Origin: Gnetum montanum
Taxonomy: Eukaryota; Streptophyta; Gnetopsida; Gnetales; Gnetaceae
Direction: 5' to 3'
NCBI GenBank assembly: GCA_015680685.1
Contig: MNCI01022494.1
Span: 251,523-315,522, forward strand
DNA: 64,000 nucleotides
In this document: positions 1-11,290 of the stretch, piece after piece
Layout: the number at the start of each line of letters is the position of its first letter
Position numbering within the stretch: the first letter of the stretch is position 1
Notes under the pieces: generated by a model
What the model was told of the DNA's origin: nothing
Database searches by the model: none
Seen by the model: the letters and a program-made list of their open reading frames with translations, nothing else
Made by a program: the position numbers and the translations under genes

Positions 1-674
1 GAAACGCCATTGCTCAGGGCTGCAGGGTCATGTGCATGCAGGTAATTTTTATCATGGTTTACAACTGCAAGAATTTTTCGGATCAAGAAATCATTTGAAA
101 ATAATCAAATATCTATCAAGGATTTGTGTGCGGCTTTGTTGATTGCTGCTTTATTCTGTGCTGTTGCAGGTCTGGCCTCCGGTGGGAATCAGGAAGTATG
201 AGACTTTGTCATATCTGAAGCCGTTGTCAGAGGAGTCTGTGCTCAAGGAGATTGATTATATTGTCTCTAAGGGATGGATTCCTTGCCTGGAGTTTGACTG
301 TGTGAGTCCCCCTTTCATGAAAGAAGCAAAATGCAAATAATATGTTCAATTACTTACATTTTTTTCCTTTTTTTAAAATAAAAGGTAAATTTGCAACTAG
401 TCATTGTGGGGTTGTGTTATTGGGTTGTGGCTGAGCGCAGGAGGGCCAGATTCATAGGACCAATTCCAGAATCCCAGGGTATTATGATGGAAGATACTGG
501 ACTCTCTGGAAGTTGCCCATGTTTGGATGCACAGATTCTGCTCAGGTGATGAGGGAAATCAATGAATGCAAAAAGGCATATCCCAATGCATATATCAGAT
601 GCCTTGGTTTTGACAATAAACGTCAGACCCAGTGCATTGCTTTTGTGGTCTATAGGCCTTCTGCTTCTGCCTAA
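1..674 (+). CDS. rbcS: RuBisCO small subunit (RbcS), 5' end cut by the window
   Basis: Nuclear gene for the chloroplast RuBisCO small subunit, which caps the large-subunit octamer in the stroma. Exons: 1-41 (end of the transit peptide plus Met-Gln of the mature protein), 170-301 and 441-674 (stop TAA 672-674). Introns 42-169 and 302-440 have GT/AG ends and sit where plant RbcS introns usually do, directly after Met-Gln and after CLEF. Visible family motifs are [40 protein letters not shown] and [10 protein letters not shown]. All three exons join in frame with no stop, so it looks functional. The C-terminus reads [11 protein letters not shown] rather than the FIAYKP common in seed plants, and [13 protein letters not shown] is also divergent. 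It may be a non-leaf-type or early-diverging paralogue. Family certain; start and promoter lie outside the window. Confidence 0.95.
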
Positions 675-2547
675 ATCTCCATGTAGTATATATGTATTTA
701 GTAAACTAGTAATTAACCCTCTGCTTGCCAGACTTTAATGTCCAAATAAAATCGTTATTTGTTTCATGATATATTATTCCACACTCTTAAACAAAGAGTA
801 TAAACACTTTATATCTCCTGGTATGAACGATACGTCTACTTTTTAATACTGGCTGCAATGCTATTTGCAGTTTGAATTCTAAAATTTTTATTTCAGTTCA
901 GTGATTCGGGTTGCTTTCCTACCCATTAAAAAAGACTTAAGTTGTTGAAACTGGGAAACCATTTAAATATGCATGTGTGGAATACTTGTACGATCTGAAC
1001 CTTGCCAAGTTTATCGTTTAAGTTCTTATTTGATTAGTCCCAGATTTTAACATTCACCCCAAAGTGATTAATTTGTTGATTTTAAAGTTTTGCTTAAGAC
1101 GCATTTTTTTCCTTGTCATTTTCTTTGTAATATTCAACAGAGGTTCAGACAAATATTCTTTGGTTATTACAACTAGAATTCTCTTACTTGATCAATAGCC
1201 ATGTAACAACCAAAAAATTTTAATCTATTTATTTGGCTACAGGGAGAGAAACGTTCTCTCATGTTTCTCAGTTGACTTGAAAATATTCCTTCCCTGTGGG
1301 CTGTTACTGCGAATTTTTTTCCATTGGATAATGAGATGGTATAGGCTACCATTTATTAGTGCTAATTATAAATGAATGAGATGTAACAATATCAAATACG
1401 TTGCTAGATCTTTGTGCTCTTGATGTGGATGTGAAAAATAATTCTTTTCCTTTGTTTTGAAAACAAGAAAATTCCTCTTCTATTTAAGCTTCCAGCTCGA
1501 GATTGCAAGCAACAGGAAAATCAATTTTGTTACCGCCAAAATTCTAGCATGGTGGCATCCAAGTTATTCCACAAATGTAAAAGTTTTACCATGCTGAACG
1601 GCTTGGACTGTGTTTTTTATTCCTACTAAAGTATGGATTTATTTATAGACCATCATTGTTAGTCCTAAGCATGGGAAATAATTTACCTTTATCTTTAATT
1701 TCGCTAAAATTCATCCGAAAGGTCATGCCAGCCCAAAAAAATCCTTCCGAATAGTGATTTTTAAAATAAAAATAGAAATACGATGGCTGTGGCTTGTAAA
1801 TGGCATAAATCAATATTATCTTAGAGGAGGAGAGACAATAACACTTGTTAAATTTGGAGTACGAGCATACTCAAATAAGTATATCCCAAAAAGTCAAACA
1901 ATATTGTTTTCTGATCTTTACCCACGTTCAACCACACAGGCCACTCGTCTAAACCTTTTGTTGGAGATACTTCTGATTCTTCAAAATAGAGAGATAATAA
2001 ACTTTTATTTGCATTTTCTAAAACTTAATTTCTTTTCTAAGTACAAACTATGAAACTGATACATACTAAAATATTGCTTGCAGTTTTGATGATAAGAAGA
2101 ATTATCGTGCAATAAATAACCGTATTCTGCTCTCGGAACTTTGTAAAATGTCAAGTTCTCAACTAATATTTAATATTAAAGAAAAACTTGATTTAAGAAC
2201 CATTAGCCATATATAAAAATTGGGAGTTTAAGATTACTAAAGCTCGTAAATTTAGTTGATCTTGACGGTTTCGCCATCTAAGCTATTTTTTCCTGCATTA
2301 TCATCCTCAAGTATTTTAAATTACTCGCAATTTCTTTAATCGACTGTGAAATTTATGCTACTTTCATAGATACAAAATATAGATTTACAAGGTTGCCAAC
2401 AAAAATTTGTGACGTTTCTTCTAGTGATGTTGATGCAAATAAGATGTGTGATTTTGGTCTTACCCAATGATGTATATGAATTTTTGGTTTTTGATCTTAT
2501 ATTACAATATGTGTGTTGATGCATAAATTTTCGATACGTCGCCAACA
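675..2547. other. AT-rich intergenic, no gene recognised
   Basis: Downstream flank of RbcS. Only short chance open frames occur, including one of 99 codons at 1754-2053 with no recognisable domain. The first few hundred bases should hold the RbcS 3' UTR; AATAAA at 745-750 is a candidate polyadenylation signal. No RNA gene was recognised. Confidence 0.5.
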
Positions 2548-3996
2548 CATGTGAAAACTCGTTTTAGGAGACTATCGCCTAGGATGCCTCCCGTATGGGT
2601 ACATAAACCCGGGTAGTCTGAGATGGAAAAGGCTATGTGACAAAACAATAATAACAATATTTTAAACAAAGTATTAAAAGCTTTAAATTTAATAAGAATA
2701 TTGAAAAGTTAAATAATTTGTGCAATTTAAAAGAGTACAATAAATAATTCAAAATATAATACAAATAATAATATTGAAAACTGTAAAAGTGCTTCTTCGC
2801 TTGGAGATGGCAGTGAGAAAAATCTATTCTATTGTTTGAAAGAAAATAAATAAAGAACAAAACGATGTGCATACAACCTGCCTCTGCTAGGGTTCTGTTT
2901 ATAGGCAGAAAGAAACGGTGTCCGCGTTAGCATTGCCGCTGTTGGGCATTGGTCTCTGCCGCGTGGGCAGAAAAGAAAAAGAAAAGAAAAGAAAACGTGT
3001 TTGTTTTTGTCTGAGAAAACAGAAAACCATCGTTCAACAATTGCTACTGCAAGGCAAGCACACTATCATCTGCAATCTGCCTGCGACTGCTGTTGATGTT
3101 CACCGCGCGTTTCATGCTCCTGTCGTGTTCTACTGCCTGCCGATAGAAGAGAGAAGACTGCCGAAAACGCCTCCGTTGTCGGTGTTGCCTGCCAGCAGAA
3201 CAGAAAATGGTCACTGCAGACTTTGGCTCCTACTCTAGTTTATGTGAATTGACAGGGTATTTATGGGGTTGGATCGGGCTCGGGCACGAAATTCAAGAAT
3301 GGAATCAACGGCAGTGAGATGAGAGGAAAGCAGATCTAGCAACATGTGTCCCATGGATAGTTGGCATGAGTTAGATGTGTGTTGGATAGTTGCATTCTTT
3401 GACCAGGTACATTGCATTTTACAATTTATGAGTTATTTAAGCCCATGAAACTACATTTAACTTAGACCATGAAGGCTTGACATGTCAATACTGTACGACT
3501 TCTGAGTTTTGTGATATTAAACTTGTTCAAACAAGGCCCTATGCCTAGCATGGGTGAGGTTGGCCTCAATAATGTGTTTATTCAAATTTTGATTAACATG
3601 CCTCATAATCAAAATTTGGCTTCACATTTAAATGATGTGATGCAAAAGCATATTACTCATGACAAAGATTCTAGACATAAGATTAACATTATGCAATAAA
3701 GTAATGATGATTATAAATATAAAACATTTTGTATTGGATCTTGTTTTTTTATGAAAGTTGGTATTTTGCCATAGCTTTCTATTGCTACCTCAAATACTTT
3801 TGCTATTTTAAGTTCAAGCATAGATGTTGAATATGAGATTAATTTTCCTCTCTTGATTTTTTTTAGGAGTAAACATCTTAAAATTGGAAAATTTTTTCTT
3901 TCTATATGGCTTTTGGTGTTTTTTATTGAATGTTAAACATGTGATATACTCTAAATTGTTTACTTCTTATTAATATTATTTTTGGCATTTGACACC
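2548..3996. other. Intergenic, partly GC-rich, possible old LTR fragment
   Basis: Roughly 2890-3240 is clearly richer in G and C than its surroundings. On the minus strand it carries TATAAA (2898-2903) followed by CAGAACCCTAGCAG, a promoter-like arrangement reminiscent of a plant LTR. No ends, target duplication or second copy were found, so this remains a guess. From 3420 to 3996 the sequence is AT-rich with only short open frames, one of 62 codons at 3511-3699 that I do not recognise. The last bases, ACACC at 3992-3996, are the left target duplication of element B. Confidence 0.3.
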
Positions 3997-4020
3997 TGAT
4001 GAAGAGCAGTTGAAGGTACT

Positions 4021-4863
4021 TGATGGGACGCGATCTCGCATGGGCTGCGATATTACGTACGTGATATCGTGTCCCCTGCGATATTGCATCCCCTGCGATA
4101 TCGCGTACGCGATATCGCAGTTCGCCGTCATTTCTATAAATAAGAGGCGGCTCTCCCTTGTTTCTAAGTTTAGGCCTAAACTGTAGTGAAACTCTGGCAG
4201 GTTTTCCTCTCCAGAGATAGAATAATTTCCATGTGCCCGTAGTAGGAGTTCCAAAGTGAACGAATCTTTATTCGAGCAAATATTGTACCTGAACACAAGT
4301 TTGTGTACGAAAATAAAGACAAACTTCTTGGATAAACCTTGCAGTGCATGGACTAGGCTAAATAGGACTTTATTTATTGTTATTTATTGTTCATCCTTTA
4401 AATGCTTTATTAGTCAGTTAAATTTCTCTCAACCCTTCTCCCATAGTTAAGTGCATTCAGTACGACCGCTTCGAGCACATGCGTTACGCTTGGTGATCCC
4501 AGTAACGAATAACGTTTGGTAATCAAGGTTGCATTGGTTCAGGGTGTGAACAGTAAGTGGGAACGGATACTGATGCTAGGTTAATTAAGGCTTAGTTAGT
4601 TAGTTAAAGTTAGTTAATTAGTCTCTTCACCCTTCACCTCATTAGCATAGGAGATAAAACAGAAAAGATATAAAAATCACATACCTTAGACTTACTTAAA
4701 CATACAACTGTGAAAAATACAAGTAAGTCTGGGAAGACAACAAACGATTAACCTTAAGTGTTCCATGAGGCGTGTAGGCACTTAGTCTGCAGAGTTCGAC
4801 CGGATCGTGCGTGTAACGCTCGTATTCCTAGGGTTGAGTGTAGGGGTACCTTGCCTCTTATCA
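4021..4863 (+). mobile_element. Solo LTR (gypsy family A) nested in the 3' LTR of B
   Basis: An 843-bp LTR beginning TGATGGGACGCG and ending CTCTTATCA, in the plus orientation. It matches the LTRs at 27542, 33095, 39372 and 63492: TATA box at 4135-4142, the segment AATAATTTCCATGTGCCCG, TTCGAGCA, and the end GGGGTACCTTGCC. It is flanked by GTACT (4016-4020) and GTACC (4864-4868), a 5-bp duplication with one C-to-T change that reconstitutes the GGTACC of the host LTR. No internal coding DNA remains, as expected after LTR-LTR recombination. Confidence 0.88.
4095..4142 (+). promoter_or_regulatory. LTR promoter: 24-bp perfect palindrome plus TATA box
   Basis: Positions 4095-4118 are a perfect 24-bp palindrome: the half GCGATATCGCGT followed by its reverse complement. 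TATAAATA lies at 4135-4142, 16 bases downstream, and the transcript should start about 30 bases further. Shorter or decayed versions of the same motif sit at about 4049-4094. The palindrome is dense in CpG, unlike the rest of the LTR. The function is unknown; a protein-binding array or a methylation target is plausible. Confidence 0.6.
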
Positions 4864-5777
4864 GTACCCCTACGTCCAACCATATGAATGCACGATTCGA
4901 TTGAGTTTCGTGGACTCTCTAGTTTTGGGTGCACTAGTTTTTTAGGAAGTGAACCTTGCCCTAATGGTCATTCATTGTCTTTCCAATTACACTTGTGAAG
5001 TTCAAAGGTACGGTTAATTATAATTGAGGCATATTATTTTTATCATTTTATGTCTTATGTTCTTTAGTGCTTAAAGGGAGAGAGATGAAGTAATTTAATG
5101 ACTAATTTAATTTAACTAACTAATTGATCTCTAATTAGTCCTAACGCCACCACTTGGTCCCACTTTTCGTACACATCTTGAACTCATGTATCCACTGCTG
5201 GGTTACCAAGCGCTATGCTATTGGGCTCACCAAGCAATAACACTACTACAATTACCAAGCGAATACGTGTCACGCTTGAGGTGGTCATACTTATGTATTT
5301 AATTTATCTAGCTTATCTTGCTTAATTACTTAATTAGCTTAATTACTGAAAAACATTAAATAAATAACTAAAAGCATTAAATGCATGAATGAAACATCTA
5401 AACTATCCAGAATGCTACAAGGTTTATCAAGAAGCTCATCTTTATTGTCACACATATTGTTGTGCTTAGGTACAAAGTGTGCGAATAAATATCCATACAT
5501 TCAATGACTCCTGCTGCAGGAACTCGGGAAAATATTCCAACTTTTGAATGTAAAAACTACAAGAGTTCAACCACTACTATCAATTTTCTTTCCATAAACA
5601 CAATTGGGAGCTTGTATTTATAGTTTTTTCTCTAGGGTTGTGTTGATGAGGCCCTATAGATGTAGTAGACGCTACATCAATGTTGCCCCATTGATGGGGC
5701 AACACCATGTAAACGGGGCCCTGTCAACAAGGCTGCGTCAACGAGGGCCCATTGACGTGACACTTTGACGCTTATCA

Positions 5778-5790
5778 TACCCCCATAATT
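5778..5790 (-). other. Polypurine tract of element B
   Basis: Read on the minus strand this is TTATGGGGGTA directly before the 3' LTR start (TGATAAG). Element A has ATAGGGGTA at the matching place (39363-39371), which supports it as the plus-strand DNA primer. Confidence 0.7.
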
Positions 5791-8300
5791 GAATGAAAAT
5801 TCATCATCGAGTTCCTTTACAAAATTGGGAAGGTATGGGATTGTTAATTGACTCTTAACAAATCAAACTGACATGACAAAATTGAGTACCCGAGTGTACA
5901 GCTCAACACATTACAAAAATTGTGTTGTTCATGATATAAAGTTGAACACCATAACATGACTACAAAAATTGGATAGCACTTCCTTTGATGGCATGAAGGC
6001 GGTGGAGAAGAGCAAACAATCCAAGCGGTGGTGGCTCCTAAGGTTCTAAAGGACCTTCACCAGCTTCGAGCATGTGCAGTAGTTGAGGCAACTATGATTA
6101 TCCTGCTGCAACTGCAACCTCTAATGGAAGGTGAAAGGCATCCAATAATGCCTTCATCTTCTCCTCTTTACTCCGAGGATCATTTACAATCCGCACGACA
6201 TCACCAATGTGGGCTAGAATGGAGACATCCCACGAACAAGGCATTACTGGGAATATTTCCTTTACATTAATAAACTAGGCAAAAAATTGTTTGCATTTGA
6301 TATCAAATGCCTTAACTGTGTTCTGCAACTCTTGGTAATCATTCATCCTCTTGGCTAGGTTCTCGGTAGTTGATCATTAATTAATGAATCGTGCCTTGAG
6401 AACTTCGAGTTCAGTGTTTTCCATTGCAAGGTTTTGTTTGGTGTCTTTGTGATGCTTGAACTCAACCTCATATAACAAGTACAAGTTGGCCACTTGCTTC
6501 TCTAATTCAGATCATGGTCCTTCGGCAGTCAACATCGCCAGATTTGCATAATAGAGATTGGTGAGCTCCATGTATTTTGTCACCTCCTCGATCTACAACT
6601 CCTTCATGTAGATGTCCACTTTGTTGTAGGTGTCTCTCCCATTAATGATAGGTTGCCATAATTCTTTCCCTTACTAGAGTTGTTGGAGGGTTTCATTCAC
6701 TCTTGCCTTTGCCAACTAGATGTGTTTCTCATTTACTTCCTTCTATAGTTGACTTGTTCTCTGTAATGGTCCTTGACTCTCTCAAATTTGAGAGCCTTTG
6801 ATTTCCAAGTAGCTACCTCAATCATAGTTTTTTGGTGAAGGGCACAGACCTCCTCCATGGAGAGATTTCTATTTTTTGTTGCCAGTCTCCTCAATTTTAT
6901 GTTTTCTCTAGCTAGTTGCTCCTATTGTTGATGGATGAAGTTTGCTAATTGTTGTTTGTGTGCATCAACATTTTGTAGGTGATGGTTCTCTATGGTCAAC
7001 TATACATTCTATTGGTGGGTTTGATCCAAGGCCTTCTGAATCTTGTGTTGAGTGGCCTCTACCAAGGATCAATAGAACATCACCATTTCCATTGCACCCT
7101 CAACCCCTTTGAGTTTGATGTGAAGCTATTCATAGCTTCATCTCTTGTCAATGCTGGGTTGAGAAATGTAGGGTCAGCAATTTGGGCTCTTAATTTGACA
7201 ACTTCAATAGCCAAGCATTCATTTAGCTCCTTGGCTATTTTGAGTTGCCCCTCTAAGATTATGTTCTTGCCCCTTGCCTCAAGTAGCTCCGACTAAGTTG
7301 CAGTAATTTTGTCTGGAAGGTCAAAGACATCCAGAAGCAGTTACCCAGTTCCCACCAGTTGGTCCAGTAGTTCTTCATGCTTTGTTGCATTTATTTTGTT
7401 ACTTGTGGTTCTTGCGGACATCTACATATCTTTGAGTGTAGTGATATCTAGTGTAGATGCTGTAGGTGCATTGAGAGTTTCGGCAATCCGATCAGTGACC
7501 ACTTCTACTGTTGTCTCCTACCCTTGGTGCTGCATCACTAATACAATTGCCTCCTCACCCTTCTCCAAGTGCACTGAGAAGGTTGTGGCATTCCCAGAGC
7601 TTTCTAGAATTGACTCTTATTCTATGAGAGATATTGTAACCTCTCTAGTACTGGGATTCGACCTTGCAAGTAACTGTGTTCTTTTGACTGAGAACATGGA
7701 TTCACCTCCATCCATCAAACTGATTATTCAAGCCATCCCATTGAGGTGACTCATTGCTGGTCTATAGATAGATGAGTCCTTGCCACTCATGCCTACTCAT
7801 TGTTCTTGTTCACTCAAGAGTCATTCTTGGTATTCACGCAACCATTGGGCGATTGTAGTAATGTTTGGCACAATTGTTTGAGTGGTAGGTGGAGGTGGTG
7901 GTTGCTGCTCCTCTTCTTGGATAGTTGTTGCAAGCATCTTATCCTTTATCATTTCTACCTAGTTGGCTACTAGAACAGTTCTGACAATATCATTGGTATA
8001 ATGAACTATTCCTCCCCTTCAACAAAGTTTCCTAATGAGGCACAGGAAGGGGAGTGCCTTCCTTCCACATTTAGTTTCTTTAAATTGCTTCTCCATCTTT
8101 AGATAGATTAGCTATGGAAGGTTGACAGGGAATCTCCTAGTTAGAGTAGCACATGCATGGGTAGAGAAGGTGGTGTTTTTTCTTAGCCTCATCATGGGAT
8201 TAAGGTGGAAGGTTGCAATCTTGTAATGAATCCTCTCTCTCGATGTGAGCACGCCAAACTCCTTGTAGTCAATTCCATAGCATCATTGTACCCATTCTTT
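5791..8300 (-). pseudogene. Extra coiled-coil ORF after integrase in element B (env position), broken
   Basis: Read on the minus strand, this interval keeps long protein-like stretches in shifting frames broken by stops. The N-terminal part (about 8280-7980) contains TRRFPVNLP and LPFLCLIRKLC, resembling the end of the putative plant transposon domain found in some plant gypsy elements. A proline/glutamine linker follows (EEEQQPPPPPTTQTIVP, near 7900). The rest is strongly heptad-like and charged, for example SELLEARGKNIILEGQL (about 7290-7240) and EQLARENIKLRRLATKN (about 6930-6880). Such a stretch after integrase occupies the place of the env-like ORF of Athila elements. No signal peptide or membrane segment is evident. 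Ends are approximate. The open frames on the plus strand here are shadows. Confidence 0.5.
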
Positions 8301-10130
8301 CTTAATACAAAGGTTTAAATCTTGTAATTTAGTGTTTAGATAGTTGATTTTTCAATTAAACCTTTTTGGGAGTTAGAAAAAATCACGAAAAATGTTTTTT
8401 CAAAAATGACACATTTTGGCCCCCATGATGAAGAGCTCACCTCTAGTAGCTATAGGGTAGAAGAACAGAGTGATTTGGATAAATAGTTTGTAAGTTATGG
8501 GCTTTGGAAGGTTTTCGGCTCTAAAAATTTGAAAAATTCCCTTGATATTTGTGAGAAAACATCAACTCCATAGGCCAAAATTTTTTTTTGCCACATCAAC
8601 TCCACAGGCCAAAATTTTGAAATTTGAATATCGTAAAAAATATAAGAAAATTTTCAATGAAATTGGGGTCCATGGAATCCCAGAAAAGCCAAGAATATGA
8701 TAAAATCATTGAAGAGGGTCTTTGAAAGCTCAAGAATTGAAAAATTTGATGGAGAATGTATTTAATGAACAAAATTTGTAAAGGAATAGATGGTGTGATG
8801 CAGAAGATGGATGTACGAAGGATTTCATTCGCAAGAATGTCTAAGGATAAGGTACTTAATAAACTCAACCAAGAGATATGGAACTGGGTCCTTCCCATAG
8901 TAGGCACATGCCTTGTTTGCCTTTGCATAACCTCAACCTAAGGATTTCATGGGCCCCATAGGTGATTAATGGTCAATGGAGGTTAAGACCAAAACTTGGA
9001 AGATTCTACCTAAGAATTCAAATATATCAGACCAAGACATAGAATCAAGAACATGGACTTTGGCAATGAGGTGAGTTACAGACAACATAGATGGATGATG
9101 GAGAAGGTAGAATGAAATTCTAAACTAAGGTCATAAGAAGTCCCTTGTGGAGTTTGTGTTTAAAATGACGTGAGAAGATCCATCCTTAGTCGAGACCAAA
9201 ACCAACCTCTTTTAGTGACTTCACATCGCCACTCCAAGATGAATCCACCCCCTCTAGAGATAAGAATGCTTCCATAAAACAATCACCATTCCATAAAGAG
9301 AAGAAAAGAGAAGTAGGAAGTGAGAGGGGGCCTTAGTTAGAGGGAACCTTCAGGCATGGGTAACATGTCTTTCTAGTCCCATAACTAGTGCTTGTAGTCT
9401 GTTTATTTGTTGAAGGGATGTGCTTTGAGTTCCCATCATGTTTTCTTTAATACATATTTTTATTTTTTTTGTTTTTTGTTTTTAGATTTTTGGGTAGGAA
9501 CCACACCATGCAAAGACTTTATTTGACTTCCTATTAATGGTCAGAATGGAATGGTAAGAAGCTCATGAAAACACTCGAGCACCCAAGTAAGTAGAAGAGT
9601 ACAAAGAGTATTGAGTCCCCTTGAAATCACACCATGTGCAAACCTTTGAATCTTTCCTAATTCTAGAAACTACTAAGGTCACGGATTTATTAAAAGTTGA
9701 TTTAATGAAAGGAACCTCAAACTTCCAAAACAAAAAAAACCATAGAGTTTGTGAATGGGTGGATGTCATGGACTTGTTGCCTGTTCCATGAAAAAGAAAC
9801 CATGATTGAGTCATTGGTACAAAAATTCAAAAATAGGAACTAGACATTAGCAAATAAAACATAAAGCACAAACCACCATTAGTAACAACTACAACACCAT
9901 TGTCTCCTGTGGCAATAAAGCATTTTTTATTAGCAAAAATTTGAAAGTCACACTCAAACAAAACAAAGTAAAATATATAAGAAAGTGTAAAATATCTAGG
10001 AAAGATTCAAGTGTGCTAATGATGGTGTAAAACAAAAAATGGTGTAAAATAGGAAGAAGCTTTAAAATAAAAAAGGTGTAAAAATAAATAACTTGCAAAA
10101 TAAAAAACATGGAAAACAAAAATTATGAAA
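8301..10130 (-). other. Non-coding spacer of element B
   Basis: AT-rich sequence between the integrase tail and the extra ORF. Part of it (about 9100-9400) matches element A at about 38150-38300 on the opposite strand, for example the shared TTCCCTCTAACTAAGGCC and GTGAAGTCACT. The match shows it is element sequence rather than a captured gene. A short direct repeat of about 25 bases occurs at 8567-8617. I see no coding region that can be supported. Confidence 0.55.
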
Positions 10131-11290
10131 ACTAAAAAGCCATATGGATGATTAACATAGATGACCATCTCCCCCAAGACTAAGTTGGAAGGAGGAGATC
10201 CAAAAAATTGATCGTGGTTTTCCATCCATTGAGGTAGTTGTTGCACTGGCTTACTTTAGTTTGTGGAAAGGCTTTATTTGTTGGATGTTGACCAACTACT
10301 TTTTATTGGGCTCTCAAGTTTGTATATAGTCATGGCCCTAGAAGAAAAATTTTCATCAATTATATAAGGTCCCTCTCACAACGTTTGAAATTTTGTCTTC
10401 TAAGTTACATGTGTAGGATTCTAGTAGAGAACCTTATCTCCCAGTTGAAATTTTACTTTCTGTATTCTAAGATCATGTCATTGTTTTTTGTATGCCTTAT
10501 GCAGTTCATTCAAAGATAGGACCACTAATCAGTTTTCATCTATCATATTTAGGTTAATCAATCTTTCTCTTTGTGCTAGGCTTAGGTCAAGGTCCAAGTC
10601 ATAGGTTGTTATGAATGTACGAAGCTCGGATTGGATTGGAAGTGTTGGAAGTTTTCCGTACACCAACTCATAGGGAAAGTAGCCAATAGGGAGTTTCCAT
10701 GTTGAGTGGTAGGCCCAAGGGGCATCGTTGAGTTTTGTGCTCAAATCTCTCCTATATTTACTTATGGTTCTTGTTAGGATCTTTGTAATCTCCCTGTTGG
10801 TAACTTTTACTTGACCATTGGCTTGGGGGTGATAGGGTGTTGTTAATTTATGTTCAACCCCCAAGCATTGCATAAACTTTCTAAAAGTGGCACCTTTAAA
10901 ATGAGTTCCATTGTTGAAAATCAGTGCATGTGGCACCCCAAACTTGTGTACAACATGTTGTTATATAAATCTAGCAGCAGTGGATGATGTACAATCAATG
11001 ACGGTTGCTGCTTCTGCCCATTTGATGCAGTAGTTGACTACTCTGATGATGTATGCCTTTCCATTGGACATGGGTATAATGGAACCCATGAAGTCTATGC
11101 CCCATATGTCAAAGCACTCTAGTGGTTGAATCCACTATTAAGGACCCTCCATTCGAGTGGTCAACCCACTATCTCATTGACAACATTTACAAGATTAGAT
11201 AAATTGATGGGCGTTCGTGAAGATTATTGACTAATAGTATTTTGTCATCAAGATTTTTATGGCCATGCATGTCCCTGCATAGTGACCTCT
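10131..11290 (-). pseudogene. Integrase of element B, decayed
   Basis: The catalytic-core region on the minus strand at 10529-10936 reads ALIFNNGTHFKGATFRKFM, then GVEHKLTTPYHPQANGQVKV and NREITKIL, matching the DNGTHF...TPYHPQ..GQ.EV.NREIK block of Ty3/gypsy integrases. The second catalytic Asp of SDNGT is Asn here (FNNGT), and the catalytic Glu of GQVEV is Lys (GQVKV), so the enzyme would be dead. Downstream come LGDKVLY, GPYIIDENF and, after a frameshift, LVNIQQIKPFH, equivalent to the usual VNGQRLKPY end. A final SPPSNLVLGEMVIYVN tail ends near 10130. The zinc-binding part at 10950-11290 is full of stops. Role in the living element: inserting the cDNA. Confidence 0.82.

Larger units (their letters stand above)
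3997..5777 (-). repeat. 3' LTR of element B, interrupted by a solo LTR
   Basis: Bases 3997-4020 and 4864-5777 together match the 5' LTR at 16448-17346 along their length (for example the shared block ending in GCTTAAAGGGAGAGAGATG). The solo LTR 4021-4863 splits it 24 bases from its end. On the minus strand the U3 part has a TATA-like CTATAAATA at about 5617-5625. The boundary with internal DNA is at 5777/5778, where a polypurine tract begins on the minus strand. Confidence 0.88.

Noticed and set aside
1754-2053. 99-codon frame downstream of RbcS
   Set aside because: AT-rich composition, no domain, no splice partner; likely chance.
7309-7749. 146-codon plus-strand open frame (and 6979-7296)
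   Set aside because: The minus strand of the same interval translates into coherent coiled-coil protein of element B; the plus frames are shadows with no known domain.
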